Source: Candidatus Eiseniibacteriota bacterium
Lineage (GTDB): Bacteria > Eisenbacteria > RBG-16-71-46 > JAGVPR01
Length of the DNA: 12,821 nt
Assembly: GCA_020052115.1 (NCBI GenBank)
Contig: JAGVPR010000063.1
Span: 1 to 12,821 of the forward strand
Reading direction: 5' to 3'
Shown in pieces: positions 6,764-12,821 of this stretch (the first letter of the stretch is position 1; every line of letters starts with the position of its first letter). Position numbers and translations under genes: made by a program. The notes beneath the pieces are model-generated. The model saw nothing but the letters and a program-made list of their open reading frames with translations, did not search any database and was not told the DNA's origin.

Positions 6764-8011
6764 TCATTTCACTGGGACGTTCCATCGCTGCGGGAAGTAG
6801 ACGATCCCGTTGCGGCTATCCAGGATGCGTCCCGAATCGTAGACGTTCGACACTTCGACGTCCAGCGGGACGCGCACATCCCCGTCATAGACCGGGGTTC
6901 CGCCGGTGCCTGTGACCCAGAGCGAGAACCAGTATCTCCCGGGGAGCAGGTTGAGCAGATCAATCTCGAGGTCCAGGCTGCCGTCTCCCGGCTCGATGCG
7001 GTTGATCCCGATCCCGTGATGCCAGGTGCTCGTCTCCGTGAGGAGCGTCCCCATCCCCGTGTAGAGCCTGAAACCGAAACTCGGCTGGTGAACCGGCTTC
7101 TCCGCGTGATAGTGGAAACGGAGCACCAGCGCATCGCCGCTTCGTGTCGTCTGACGTGGCGTCCCGTCCGGCGCCAGGTACTCGAGCTTCGTGTATCGAA
7201 CCTCCCCGCTCCCCACTCGGCCCTCGGAGTTCGAGAGATCGTGTCCGCCCTGCGGTTCTCCCGCGAAGCTCGCGAGATAGGCGCGGATGACATCCTTCGC
7301 CGGCGCGTCCTGCGTGATCCGGCCGGCGTCTATCCAGATTCCGCGCGAGCAGAGGTTCTCCACCGCAGCCATGTTGTGCGAGACGAAGAGCACCGTGCGG
7401 CCGCCGCCCCGAAGCCCATCCATCGTCTCGAGGCACTTCTTCTGGAAGCCGGCGTCGCCCACCGCGAGCACCTCGTCCACGATGAGCACGTCGGGGTCGA
7501 GGTGCGCCGCGACCGCGAATCCCAGCCGCAGGCGCATCCCGGAGGAGTACCTCTTGATCGGCGTGTCAATGAACTGTTCGACGCCCGAGAATTCGACGAT
7601 CGCATCGAAGCGCTGCTCGACCTCCCGCTTCCGCATGCCGAGGATCGAGCCGTTCAGGTAGACGTTCTCGCGGCCGGTCAATTCGTCGTGGAACCCCGTC
7701 CCGACCTCGAGCAGCGAGGCGACACGCCCCCGCACGCCGACGCTGCCCGCGGTCGGATAGGTGATCTTCGAGAGGATCTTGAGGAGCGTGCTCTTCCCGG
7801 CGCCGTTGCGCCCGATGATGCCGACGACCTCGCCGCCGGCCACATCGAACGTGACGTCGCGGAGCGCCCAGATCGAATCCGGCTCCCCGCGGCCGCGGCC
7901 CCACGGGCGCTTCACGAATTCAGCGACCCGTTCGCGGATCATCGCGTTGCGCTGGAGCCGCCCGATCCGGTAGCGCTTCGAGAGACCGCGGACCTCGATG
8001 CTCTGTCCCAC
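6764..8011 (-). CDS. wzt: ABC transporter ATP-binding protein, Wzt-like, with C-terminal glycan-binding domain
   Basis: This 415-aa protein powers export of a finished lipid-linked polysaccharide across the inner membrane with the adjacent permease. The nucleotide-binding domain (about 1-250) has Walker A GRNGAGKST (67-75), ABC signature YSSGM (155-159), Walker B VLIVDE (175-180) and the switch His (H212). An extra domain at about 265-410 matches the placement of the Wzt C-terminal immunoglobulin-like domain, which in E. coli O8/O9a recognises the capped non-reducing end of the glycan. Shorter ABC exporters such as KpsT/TagH types lack it, so export is probably coupled to a specific end structure. 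The start is the GTG at 8011, with GAGGGA 9 nt upstream; no ATG is available at the right place. It follows the permease by 15 nt. Confidence 0.93.
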   Translation of the reverse strand: MGQSIEVRGLSKRYRIGRLQRNAMIRERVAEFVKRPWGRGRGEPDSIWALRDVTFDVAGGEVVGIIGRNGAGKSTLLKILSKITYPTAGSVGVRGRVASLLEVGTGFHDELTGRENVYLNGSILGMRKREVEQRFDAIVEFSGVEQFIDTPIKRYSSGMRLRLGFAVAAHLDPDVLIVDEVLAVGDAGFQKKCLETMDGLRGGGRTVLFVSHNMAAVENLCSRGIWIDAGRITQDAPAKDVIRAYLASFAGEPQGGHDLSNSEGRVGSGEVRYTKLEYLAPDGTPRQTTRSGDALVLRFHYHAEKPVHQPSFGFRLYTGMGTLLTETSTWHHGIGINRIEPGDGSLDLEIDLLNLLPGRYWFSLWVTGTGGTPVYDGDVRVPLDVEVSNVYDSGRILDSRNGIVYFPQRWNVPVK

Positions 8012-8020
8012 GTGCTCGAT

Positions 8021-8026
8021 TCCCTC
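8021..8026 (-). promoter_or_regulatory. Ribosome binding site GAGGGA for wzt (GTG start)
   Basis: GAGGGA lies 9 nt upstream of the GTG at 8011 on the minus strand, directly after the permease stop codon. It supports the non-ATG start of the ATPase gene. Confidence 0.55.
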
Positions 8027-8914
8027 TCAGATGATGTCGGCGAAGGCCATCTCGGTGCGCTTGAAATACGCCGCGCCGGCCGCGAATACGACGATGGTGA
8101 AAGCCGCGGAGAATCCAAGCATGGGCCAGTTCACGGCCTGCCCCGGCGCCACGGTGTGCCGGAAGGCCTCGATCAAGCCGCTCATCGGGTTGAGCGCGAC
8201 GAGCCAGCGGAACTTCTCGGGGACCATGCTCGATGGATAGATGATCGGTGTGACGAAGAGCCACAACTGGATCATGAAAGGGATCGCGTACTTCACGTCG
8301 CGATACCGCACGTTCACCGCGGCGAGGAAGAGCCCCACGCCGAGCGCTTGCAGGATGAGCAGAGCGACGAGCACGGGCCAGAGGAGCAACCCCCACCCCA
8401 CGGGGGCATGGTAGTACGCCATGATCGCGGCGAGCAGAACGCACGCGATCAGGAAATCCACGAGTCCGCTGAGGGCGGCAGCCGCGGGCAGGATGACGCG
8501 CGGAAAGTAGATCTTCGTCAGGAGGTTGGAGTTCGAGATCAGGCTCATCCCCGCGCCGCTCAGCGTGGATGAGAAGTAGGTCCAGGGCAGGAGCGCGGTG
8601 AGGTAGAAGATCGGACCCGGAATGCCCTCCGTGGGGATGCGCGCCACGCGTCCGAAGAGGAGCGTGAACACCACCATCGTGAAGAACGGCTGGATCAGGG
8701 CCCAGAGCACGCCGAGAAAGGTCTGTTTGTACCGGACCTTCACGTCGCGCCAGGCGAAGAAGTAGAAGAGCTCGCGGTACTCCCAGAGCTCGCGGAGCGT
8801 TCCGCGTTCGCCTCGGGTCCAGCCGATCGTCTGACGCCCGGGACGGCCGGTCGCCGCCTGAGCGGCCCGGGCCTCCGTTTCCGGTTTCATCTCCGTGTGG
8901 GTGTCGGCCGGCAT
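8027..8914 (-). CDS. wzm: Polysaccharide ABC transporter permease, Wzm-like
   Basis: The 295-aa inner-membrane protein of the ABC-2 permease family is the channel partner of the Wzt-like ATPase. About six hydrophobic segments are visible (roughly 66-88, 101-120, 141-166, 172-200, 208-226 and 265-285), after a cytoplasmic N-terminus with an amphipathic WEYRELFYFFAWRDVKVRYK stretch (44-63) typical of this family. Conserved blocks include NVRYRDVKYAIPF (201-213), VTPIIYP (221-227) and ALNPMSGLIEAFR (240-252). The frame is open upstream to 9442 but that part shadows the PIG-L gene. I chose the ATG at 8914, 14 nt after the PIG-L stop; a second ATG at 8890 is possible. Ribosome binding is weak at both. 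Neighbouring sugar genes show the cargo is a glycan, though O-antigen, capsule or another surface glycan cannot be distinguished. Confidence 0.93.
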   Translation of the reverse strand: MPADTHTEMKPETEARAAQAATGRPGRQTIGWTRGERGTLRELWEYRELFYFFAWRDVKVRYKQTFLGVLWALIQPFFTMVVFTLLFGRVARIPTEGIPGPIFYLTALLPWTYFSSTLSGAGMSLISNSNLLTKIYFPRVILPAAAALSGLVDFLIACVLLAAIMAYYHAPVGWGLLLWPVLVALLILQALGVGLFLAAVNVRYRDVKYAIPFMIQLWLFVTPIIYPSSMVPEKFRWLVALNPMSGLIEAFRHTVAPGQAVNWPMLGFSAAFTIVVFAAGAAYFKRTEMAFADII

Positions 8915-8928
8915 GCCCGCTCGCGATC

Positions 8929-9582
8929 TCAGTACACGGCCTTGCGGCAGTAGAACGCCTCGGCGTAGCGCTCCGCGGCGTTGCACTCGACGCCGCGGAT
9001 CCGGAGCATCGCAAGGAACGTGTCCTCGGTGAACCACGCGCGCGATCTCTGGCTCCGGAAACACCCCATGATGTACCCCACCTTCCGCCGGCAGACGGAC
9101 TCCGGAAGAGGAACATAGAAGTTGGGGACTCCGAGATCTCCGTCGTACTTCACGATCTCGTACTCGAGGATCAGGTGGCTGCGAAACGTGTTCCAGGTCA
9201 GCTCCGAGACGAGCCCGTGGTCTTGATGCAAGTCGTGACGATGGTGCGTGAGGATGAGATCGGGGGAGATCTCCGCCTTGAGCTTCTCGAAGTAGTCCTT
9301 GATCTCCCCGCCCGTGTACGGGAAGAACCCATCCCGGAACCCCTTGACCACGATCTCCTTCCTCGCCGCCTTCTCGAGGAACAACTTCGCGCTCGCTTTC
9401 GCTTCGTCGGCCCTCTCGCCGGAGGCGCCCAGCACGACCCAATGCACGCTCGACTCCGGCATCTCGTCGAGCAGCCGCAGCACGGTGCCGCCGGCGCCCA
9501 CCTCGATGTCGTCGCTGTGCGCTCCCAGGCAGAGTATCCGGAACGGCTCCCCGCTCTTTCTCTCGAACGCGATCCTCAGCAT
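8929..9582 (-). CDS. PIG-L/LmbE-family zinc deacetylase
   Basis: This 217-aa protein belongs to the family of zinc N-deacetylases acting on N-acyl amino sugars (MshB, BshB, PIG-L). The first metal motif appears as AHSDD (21-25), with Ser in place of the usual Pro of AHPDD; H22 and D25 should bind zinc and D24 act as base. The second motif is DLHQDH (117-122), where H119 and H122 match the MshB pair at 144 and 147. Length is normal. It probably removes an acyl group from a sugar or a glycan intermediate in the cytoplasm. The ATG at 9582 lies 5 nt after the cytidylyltransferase stop. An equally reasonable start is the GTG at 9591, which overlaps that stop as GTGA and has GGAG five nt upstream; the two differ by only three residues. 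Confidence 0.88.
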   Translation of the reverse strand: MLRIAFERKSGEPFRILCLGAHSDDIEVGAGGTVLRLLDEMPESSVHWVVLGASGERADEAKASAKLFLEKAARKEIVVKGFRDGFFPYTGGEIKDYFEKLKAEISPDLILTHHRHDLHQDHGLVSELTWNTFRSHLILEYEIVKYDGDLGVPNFYVPLPESVCRRKVGYIMGCFRSQRSRAWFTEDTFLAMLRIRGVECNAAERYAEAFYCRKAVY

Positions 9583-9587
9583 GCCGT

Positions 9588-10391
9588 TCACCCGCGCTCC
9601 GGCGCGTCCGCGCCCGGGGCGGCCTTCCAGACCTGCCAGGGGGCGCTGCCGCTGTTGTACATGTCCGTCAGCTCCTGATGCTCCTTGAACGTGTCCATGC
9701 ACCAGAACTGATCGTACCGGAATCCCAGGAGCCGCTTCTCCGCGATGAGCCGCTTGAACGGCTCGACGACCAGCTCCTCGCCCGGCTTGATGTAGTCGAA
9801 GATCTCGCGCTTGAATACGTAGAACCCGCCGTTGATCAGGGTGTCGGTCTCTCGCACGTGTTCGATGCTCTCGACCGCGCTCCCATCGCCCATCTTGACC
9901 ACGTGAAATGAGTGCGGCGGCTTGACGCACAGGCAGACGGCTGTCTTGCCGCTCGTCCGGAAGAACTCGATCAGCCGCGGCAAGGGGAGGTTCGTCAGGC
10001 CGTCGGCGTAGTTCGCCAGAAACGCCTCTTCGCCGTCGAGGTGCTTCTCGACCGCCTTCAGACGCTGGCCGATGTTCGATCCCAGCCCTGTATCCACGAA
10101 CGTGATGCTCCAGTCGCTGATGTCGCTGTTCTCGAGCCGGAGATCCCGCCCTCCGTCCTTCATGGTGAAGTCGTTGGAGAGATACTCGTTGTAGTTGATG
10201 AAGTACTCCTTGATCTTGTCGCCCCGATATCCCAGGCAGAGAATGAACTCCTTGTGGCCGTAATGGGCGTAGTACTTCATCAGGTGCCATAGGATCGGCC
10301 TGTATCCGATCTTCACGAGAGGCTTCGGCACGTTCTCGGTCAGCTCGCCCAGTCTCGTCCCAAGACCGCCGCAGAACAGCACGACCTTCAT
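9588..10391 (-). CDS. rfbF: Sugar-1-phosphate nucleotidyltransferase, glucose-1-phosphate cytidylyltransferase-like
   Basis: The 267-aa cytoplasmic enzyme should activate a hexose-1-phosphate to an NDP-sugar. It has the family core: GGLGTRL (8-14), PKPLVKIG (22-29), ILWHLMKYY (33-41), VDTG (99-102), Asp in ANYADG (D130) and NGGF (187-190), with the second metal-binding Asp in CMDT (D233) and a PWQVWK ending (251-256). Remembered Salmonella RfbF shares these blocks in the same order (ILWHIMK, VDTGDSS, INGGF, MDT, APWKTW), which favours CTP over dTTP. The family is normally about 257 aa. Differences are FCGG instead of LAGG and ADG instead of GDG. It overlaps the preceding gene as ATGA, with GAGG 9 nt upstream. 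The partner CDP-glucose 4,6-dehydratase is not in the window. Nucleotide choice is inferred, not seen. Confidence 0.88.
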   Translation of the reverse strand: MKVVLFCGGLGTRLGELTENVPKPLVKIGYRPILWHLMKYYAHYGHKEFILCLGYRGDKIKEYFINYNEYLSNDFTMKDGGRDLRLENSDISDWSITFVDTGLGSNIGQRLKAVEKHLDGEEAFLANYADGLTNLPLPRLIEFFRTSGKTAVCLCVKPPHSFHVVKMGDGSAVESIEHVRETDTLINGGFYVFKREIFDYIKPGEELVVEPFKRLIAEKRLLGFRYDQFWCMDTFKEHQELTDMYNSGSAPWQVWKAAPGADAPERG

Positions 10392-11740
10392 CTCGCATCA
10401 CCTCTTGCGCTGGCGATTTCCGTGAGCAGGCCGCTCCCTTCGAGGAGACCGGCCGCCGTCTCGATCTGTTCGAATCGCAACCGTGACCGCTCGGCGATGT
10501 CCAGCAGCGAACATCCCCCGTCGGAGAGGTTCAACACCCAGAGCATCGCAGACTCCAGCTCGCGGGCCTCCACGTGTCCTCCGACATCGCGGTACAGCCC
10601 CCTGCGGCCGAGTTGCGGTTCGCCTTTGGGATTCCGGTTCAAGAGCGCCCGGTTCCTCTCGAGCACGCCGATGACCGAAAGATACTTCGCGAACGAGTCT
10701 CCGAGGCTCGCGGGCCGCACGAAATCCAGCCCGTCCGCGGAGGTGTGGTACTCCGCGTAGCGTCCGTGCGGGGTTCTCGTGAGCGAGCCGACCGGCAAGT
10801 TGAACCCCGGAGAGCAGTACTGGCGCTCATCGTAGCCGTGCGGCGAGAAATCCACCAGTTCGTGCGGATCCCCGGAATCCACCAGCACCCGCGCCACGGC
10901 CCGATCAATCTCCGCGTCGCCGCGCCGGCTTCGCTTGTACGTCATGGCGCCGGCATCGCCGACACCAGCGACCACGAGCCCATGCCGGATCCGCTCCACG
11001 CCCTTCTCGTTCCGTGCAAGCCACGTGATGGCGCCGATCGTGCCCGGAATGAACAGGAATCTGTACGAATACCGGAGAGAGCATCGGCTGAGCTCTTGCG
11101 CGAGAAAGGCGCAGAGCGCGATGCCGCTCAAGTTGTCGTTGCAGAGCGACGGATGGCAGACGTGGCACGACAGGAGCACCTCGTCCGTGCTCCTCCCGGG
11201 AACGCAGATCTCGCCGTAGGTGAGATGACCGTCCGAGAGAGAGCTGTCTATGCGCACCTCGTAAAGGCCCTCCCGCATCGCGGCGAGCTGCTTGTGGGAC
11301 AAGCAGAATCCCCACCGCTCGGCGAAGTAGGAGGTCCGGTACGGGATCCAGTCAGGATGCTCCGGCATGGATGACAGGTGCTCGCGAAGCTTCTCGAGAG
11401 TCAGCGTCTCATGGACGGGCGCGCTGTAGTTGAGCACGTGCAGGTTCGAATCGCTGAAATCCACCACCTTCGAGCCGTCGGAACGCTTGATGTAGGCGCC
11501 CTTGATGTTCCATTCCTTGGGGATCGTCCAATCGAGAACCCGCGTGCCCGTCGGGATCTCGTGGATCTTGAGCGGAATGTCGCGGGCGATGCGTCTCAGC
11601 GTCTCCCGGACGCCGTCGCCGGTGATGCTGCGGCAGATCGGGTAGAGCTCGCGGATGAGGGCGTGCATCGCCGCTCCCGCCTCTTCCGGGATCAAGCGCC
11701 GCTGGATCTCGCGCAGGTCCACCAGGCCGCCGTCGGTCAT
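10388..11740 (-). CDS. COG4310 aminopeptidase-fold protein (DUF2172/DUF4910) with C-terminal winged helix, function unknown
   Basis: The 450-aa protein matches the family annotated as proteins with an aminopeptidase-like domain that recurs in polysaccharide loci. The N-terminal part has LYPICRSITGDGVR (32-45) and WNIKGAYI (77-84). The zinc-hydrolase core has SCHVCHPSLCNDN (191-203), in which H193 or H196 and D202 resemble M28 metal ligands, then DERQYCSPG (304-312), and a late His in EYHTSADGLDF (330-340). Residues about 405-445 form a winged-helix-like end (SLLDIAERSRLRFEQIETAAGLL region). Where M28 peptidases carry the catalytic Glu pair, this protein reads IPGTIGA (231-237), without a glutamate. 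It overlaps its neighbours by ATGA on both sides, so it is made together with the glycosyltransferase and nucleotidyltransferase. It may cleave an amide on a sugar, or bind rather than cut; its substrate is unknown. Confidence 0.88.
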   Translation of the reverse strand: MTDGGLVDLREIQRRLIPEEAGAAMHALIRELYPICRSITGDGVRETLRRIARDIPLKIHEIPTGTRVLDWTIPKEWNIKGAYIKRSDGSKVVDFSDSNLHVLNYSAPVHETLTLEKLREHLSSMPEHPDWIPYRTSYFAERWGFCLSHKQLAAMREGLYEVRIDSSLSDGHLTYGEICVPGRSTDEVLLSCHVCHPSLCNDNLSGIALCAFLAQELSRCSLRYSYRFLFIPGTIGAITWLARNEKGVERIRHGLVVAGVGDAGAMTYKRSRRGDAEIDRAVARVLVDSGDPHELVDFSPHGYDERQYCSPGFNLPVGSLTRTPHGRYAEYHTSADGLDFVRPASLGDSFAKYLSVIGVLERNRALLNRNPKGEPQLGRRGLYRDVGGHVEARELESAMLWVLNLSDGGCSLLDIAERSRLRFEQIETAAGLLEGSGLLTEIASARGDAR

Positions 11741-12774
11741 GTCGTCCTCAACGAGCGCTCGGGCGAACGGGCCGGCGCCTCCGCCTCATCCGGGCGCCGC
11801 CGCATCCGCCGCACGAGCCCCTCGAACGATCTCTTCGGGTTGAGCGCGAGATCGAGGACGTGGGAGATGGCGACCCACACGAGCCGCGTCGCGCCGAGCG
11901 GGTGCCCCGCGCCGGCGAGCTTCGCGCGGTGATACTCCCAGAACTCCCGGCCGCGGCGTCTGAACACCTGCGAGCCGAGATACCGATAGTACTCCCGCAG
12001 GTGCTCCGAGATCCGGCTCTCGAGCTCTCCCGTCCCGAGGTATTTCGGCCCGTAGGTCTCGAGCTCGTGGAGCAGGCCGGGGAGATAGGTCTCGAAGCTC
12101 CGCGAAAACGACGTGAGCGAATCCGGCCGTACGCCCTGGATCGTGAGAATTTGATGGACGAAACCGAAATCGTGGTGCTCGAGAAACTCCATGCACGCCT
12201 CGGAATCGCTGTGCAGGTTCGACTCATTGAAGAAAGCGTGACGGCTCCTCACGATATCCGCGCGGTAGAGAAGCGATGTCGGCGTTCCGAAGACGTACTT
12301 CCCGCCCATGAGCCGCATGCGGCAGACCTCGCGTCCGCTCACGACGGCCCCGGGGTACGGCAGCCCGTACCACGAAACACGCGCTCCCTGAAGACCGTAG
12401 GCCCCGACGATCGCCACGCTGGGGTGCTCCTCCGCGAGCCGCACCATCCTCTCGAGGCACTCCTCGAGAAGGCGGTCGTCCGCCGCGACGACCTTGCAGT
12501 ACTTGCCGGCCGGCGACGCCCGGCGGAGCGCGTTGTTGTAGTTCGCGATCACGGGAACGAAGCTCTCGTTGCAGTGAACCCGGATCCGGGGATCTCGCGC
12601 CGCGTACTCGCGCGCGATGTCCGGCGTCTTGTCCGTGCTGCAGTTGTCAACGATCGTGTAGTCCCAATTCGTGAAGGTCTGGGCGAGCACGCTCTCGATG
12701 CAACCGCGAAGGAACCGCTCGCCGTTGTGGACGGGCGTCACCACGCTCACGAGAGGTCCCTGCTGAAGCGCCAT
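11737..12774 (-). CDS. Glycosyltransferase family 2 (GT-A fold)
   Basis: The 345-aa cytoplasmic or membrane-associated enzyme transfers a sugar from an NDP donor to a growing glycan. Seen: the N-terminal SVVTPVHNGERFL (10-22), VDNCSTDKT (42-50) for nucleotide binding, and the metal-binding acidic motif AADDR (97-101), all in the standard GT2 spacing. The C-terminal third is rich in Arg and aromatic residues (YYRYLGSQVFRRRGREFWEY region, about 266-285) and has no clear membrane helix, so it is probably peripheral. The ATG at 12774 forms TGATG with a possible upstream stop. Its own stop overlaps the COG4310 gene as ATGA. It is the only glycosyltransferase in the window, too few to build a repeat unit, so others are expected upstream. 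Donor and acceptor cannot be told from sequence. Confidence 0.92.
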   Translation of the reverse strand: MALQQGPLVSVVTPVHNGERFLRGCIESVLAQTFTNWDYTIVDNCSTDKTPDIAREYAARDPRIRVHCNESFVPVIANYNNALRRASPAGKYCKVVAADDRLLEECLERMVRLAEEHPSVAIVGAYGLQGARVSWYGLPYPGAVVSGREVCRMRLMGGKYVFGTPTSLLYRADIVRSRHAFFNESNLHSDSEACMEFLEHHDFGFVHQILTIQGVRPDSLTSFSRSFETYLPGLLHELETYGPKYLGTGELESRISEHLREYYRYLGSQVFRRRGREFWEYHRAKLAGAGHPLGATRLVWVAISHVLDLALNPKRSFEGLVRRMRRRPDEAEAPARSPERSLRTT

Positions 12775-12821
12775 CAGCTCACCCGCCCCCGGTCCCCGGC
12801 CGCGCGCGCGGCGGCTTCTGC
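12774..12821 (-). CDS. Possible 3' end of an upstream operon gene (15 codons)
   Basis: The minus-strand frame ending at the TGA 12776-12774 reads an Ala/Arg/Gly-rich tail and overlaps the ATG of the glycosyltransferase as TGATG, a common sign of translational coupling. A second frame, ending at 12779, is also open to the edge, so the identity of the true frame is uncertain. Too little is present to suggest a function. Confidence 0.3.
   Translation of the reverse strand, partial: AEAAARAAGDRGRVS

Noticed and set aside
6419..8572. Long plus-strand open frame (717 codons) opposite the SDR, wzt and wzm genes
   Set aside because: It is antisense to three well-supported genes, crosses their boundaries, and its translation is a mix rich in Arg, Asp, His and Val with no recognisable motif. 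Long antisense frames are expected in GC-rich DNA.
8915..9442. Extended permease frame back to 9442
   Set aside because: The extension shadows the PIG-L gene; Wzm proteins are normally 260-300 aa, which fits the start at 8914.
9583..10401. Extended PIG-L reading frame back to 10401
   Set aside because: The extra N-terminus only shadows the cytidylyltransferase gene; the deacetylase fold begins at the ATG near 9582.

Overview
The window is GC-rich bacterial DNA in which every supported gene lies on the minus strand, so transcription runs from high to low coordinates. The first gene carries a C-terminal FlgD-like/type IX-style sorting domain behind a signal peptide. Together with the high GC and the PKD, CARDB and LamG accessory domains, this suggests an uncultured member of the FCB-like lineages (for example Candidatus Eisenbacteria or Latescibacterota). 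The lineage is an inference from protein style; there is no rRNA or other marker here.

Region A (12821 down to 3847) is one compact surface-polysaccharide operon. In transcription order it holds: the possible tail of an upstream gene, a GT2 glycosyltransferase, a COG4310-type aminopeptidase-fold protein (DUF2172/DUF4910 plus winged helix), a glucose-1-phosphate cytidylyltransferase-like nucleotidyltransferase, a PIG-L/LmbE-type deacetylase, the Wzm-like permease and Wzt-like ATPase of an O-antigen/polysaccharide ABC exporter, an extended SDR (NAD-dependent epimerase family), a TylC3/TcaB9-type sugar C-methyltransferase, and an RmlC-like 3,5-epimerase. Four junctions are 4-base ATGA or GTGA overlaps and most others are gaps of 15 bases or fewer. 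The only larger internal gap is 66 nt before the SDR.

The likely joint job is to activate a hexose-1-phosphate, convert it to a modified (epimerised, C-methylated, 4-reduced) deoxysugar, transfer it to a lipid-linked glycan, trim amide groups, and export the chain through Wzm/Wzt. Wzt carries the extra C-terminal glycan-recognition domain. No 4,6-dehydratase and only one glycosyltransferase are present, so the pathway must continue upstream of the window or elsewhere in the genome. The COG4310 protein has no assigned role in such pathways and is the most interesting unknown.

Region B (3846 to 3612) is a 235-nt gap with the window's most AT-rich patch, probably holding the promoter of the next gene. 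Region C (3611 to 348) encodes a large secreted PQQ-type sugar dehydrogenase with four further domains. Region D (306 to 1) is the N-terminal part of tilS, a housekeeping tRNA-modification gene cut by the window edge. No tRNA, rRNA, CRISPR array, insertion sequence or clear factor-independent terminator was seen.
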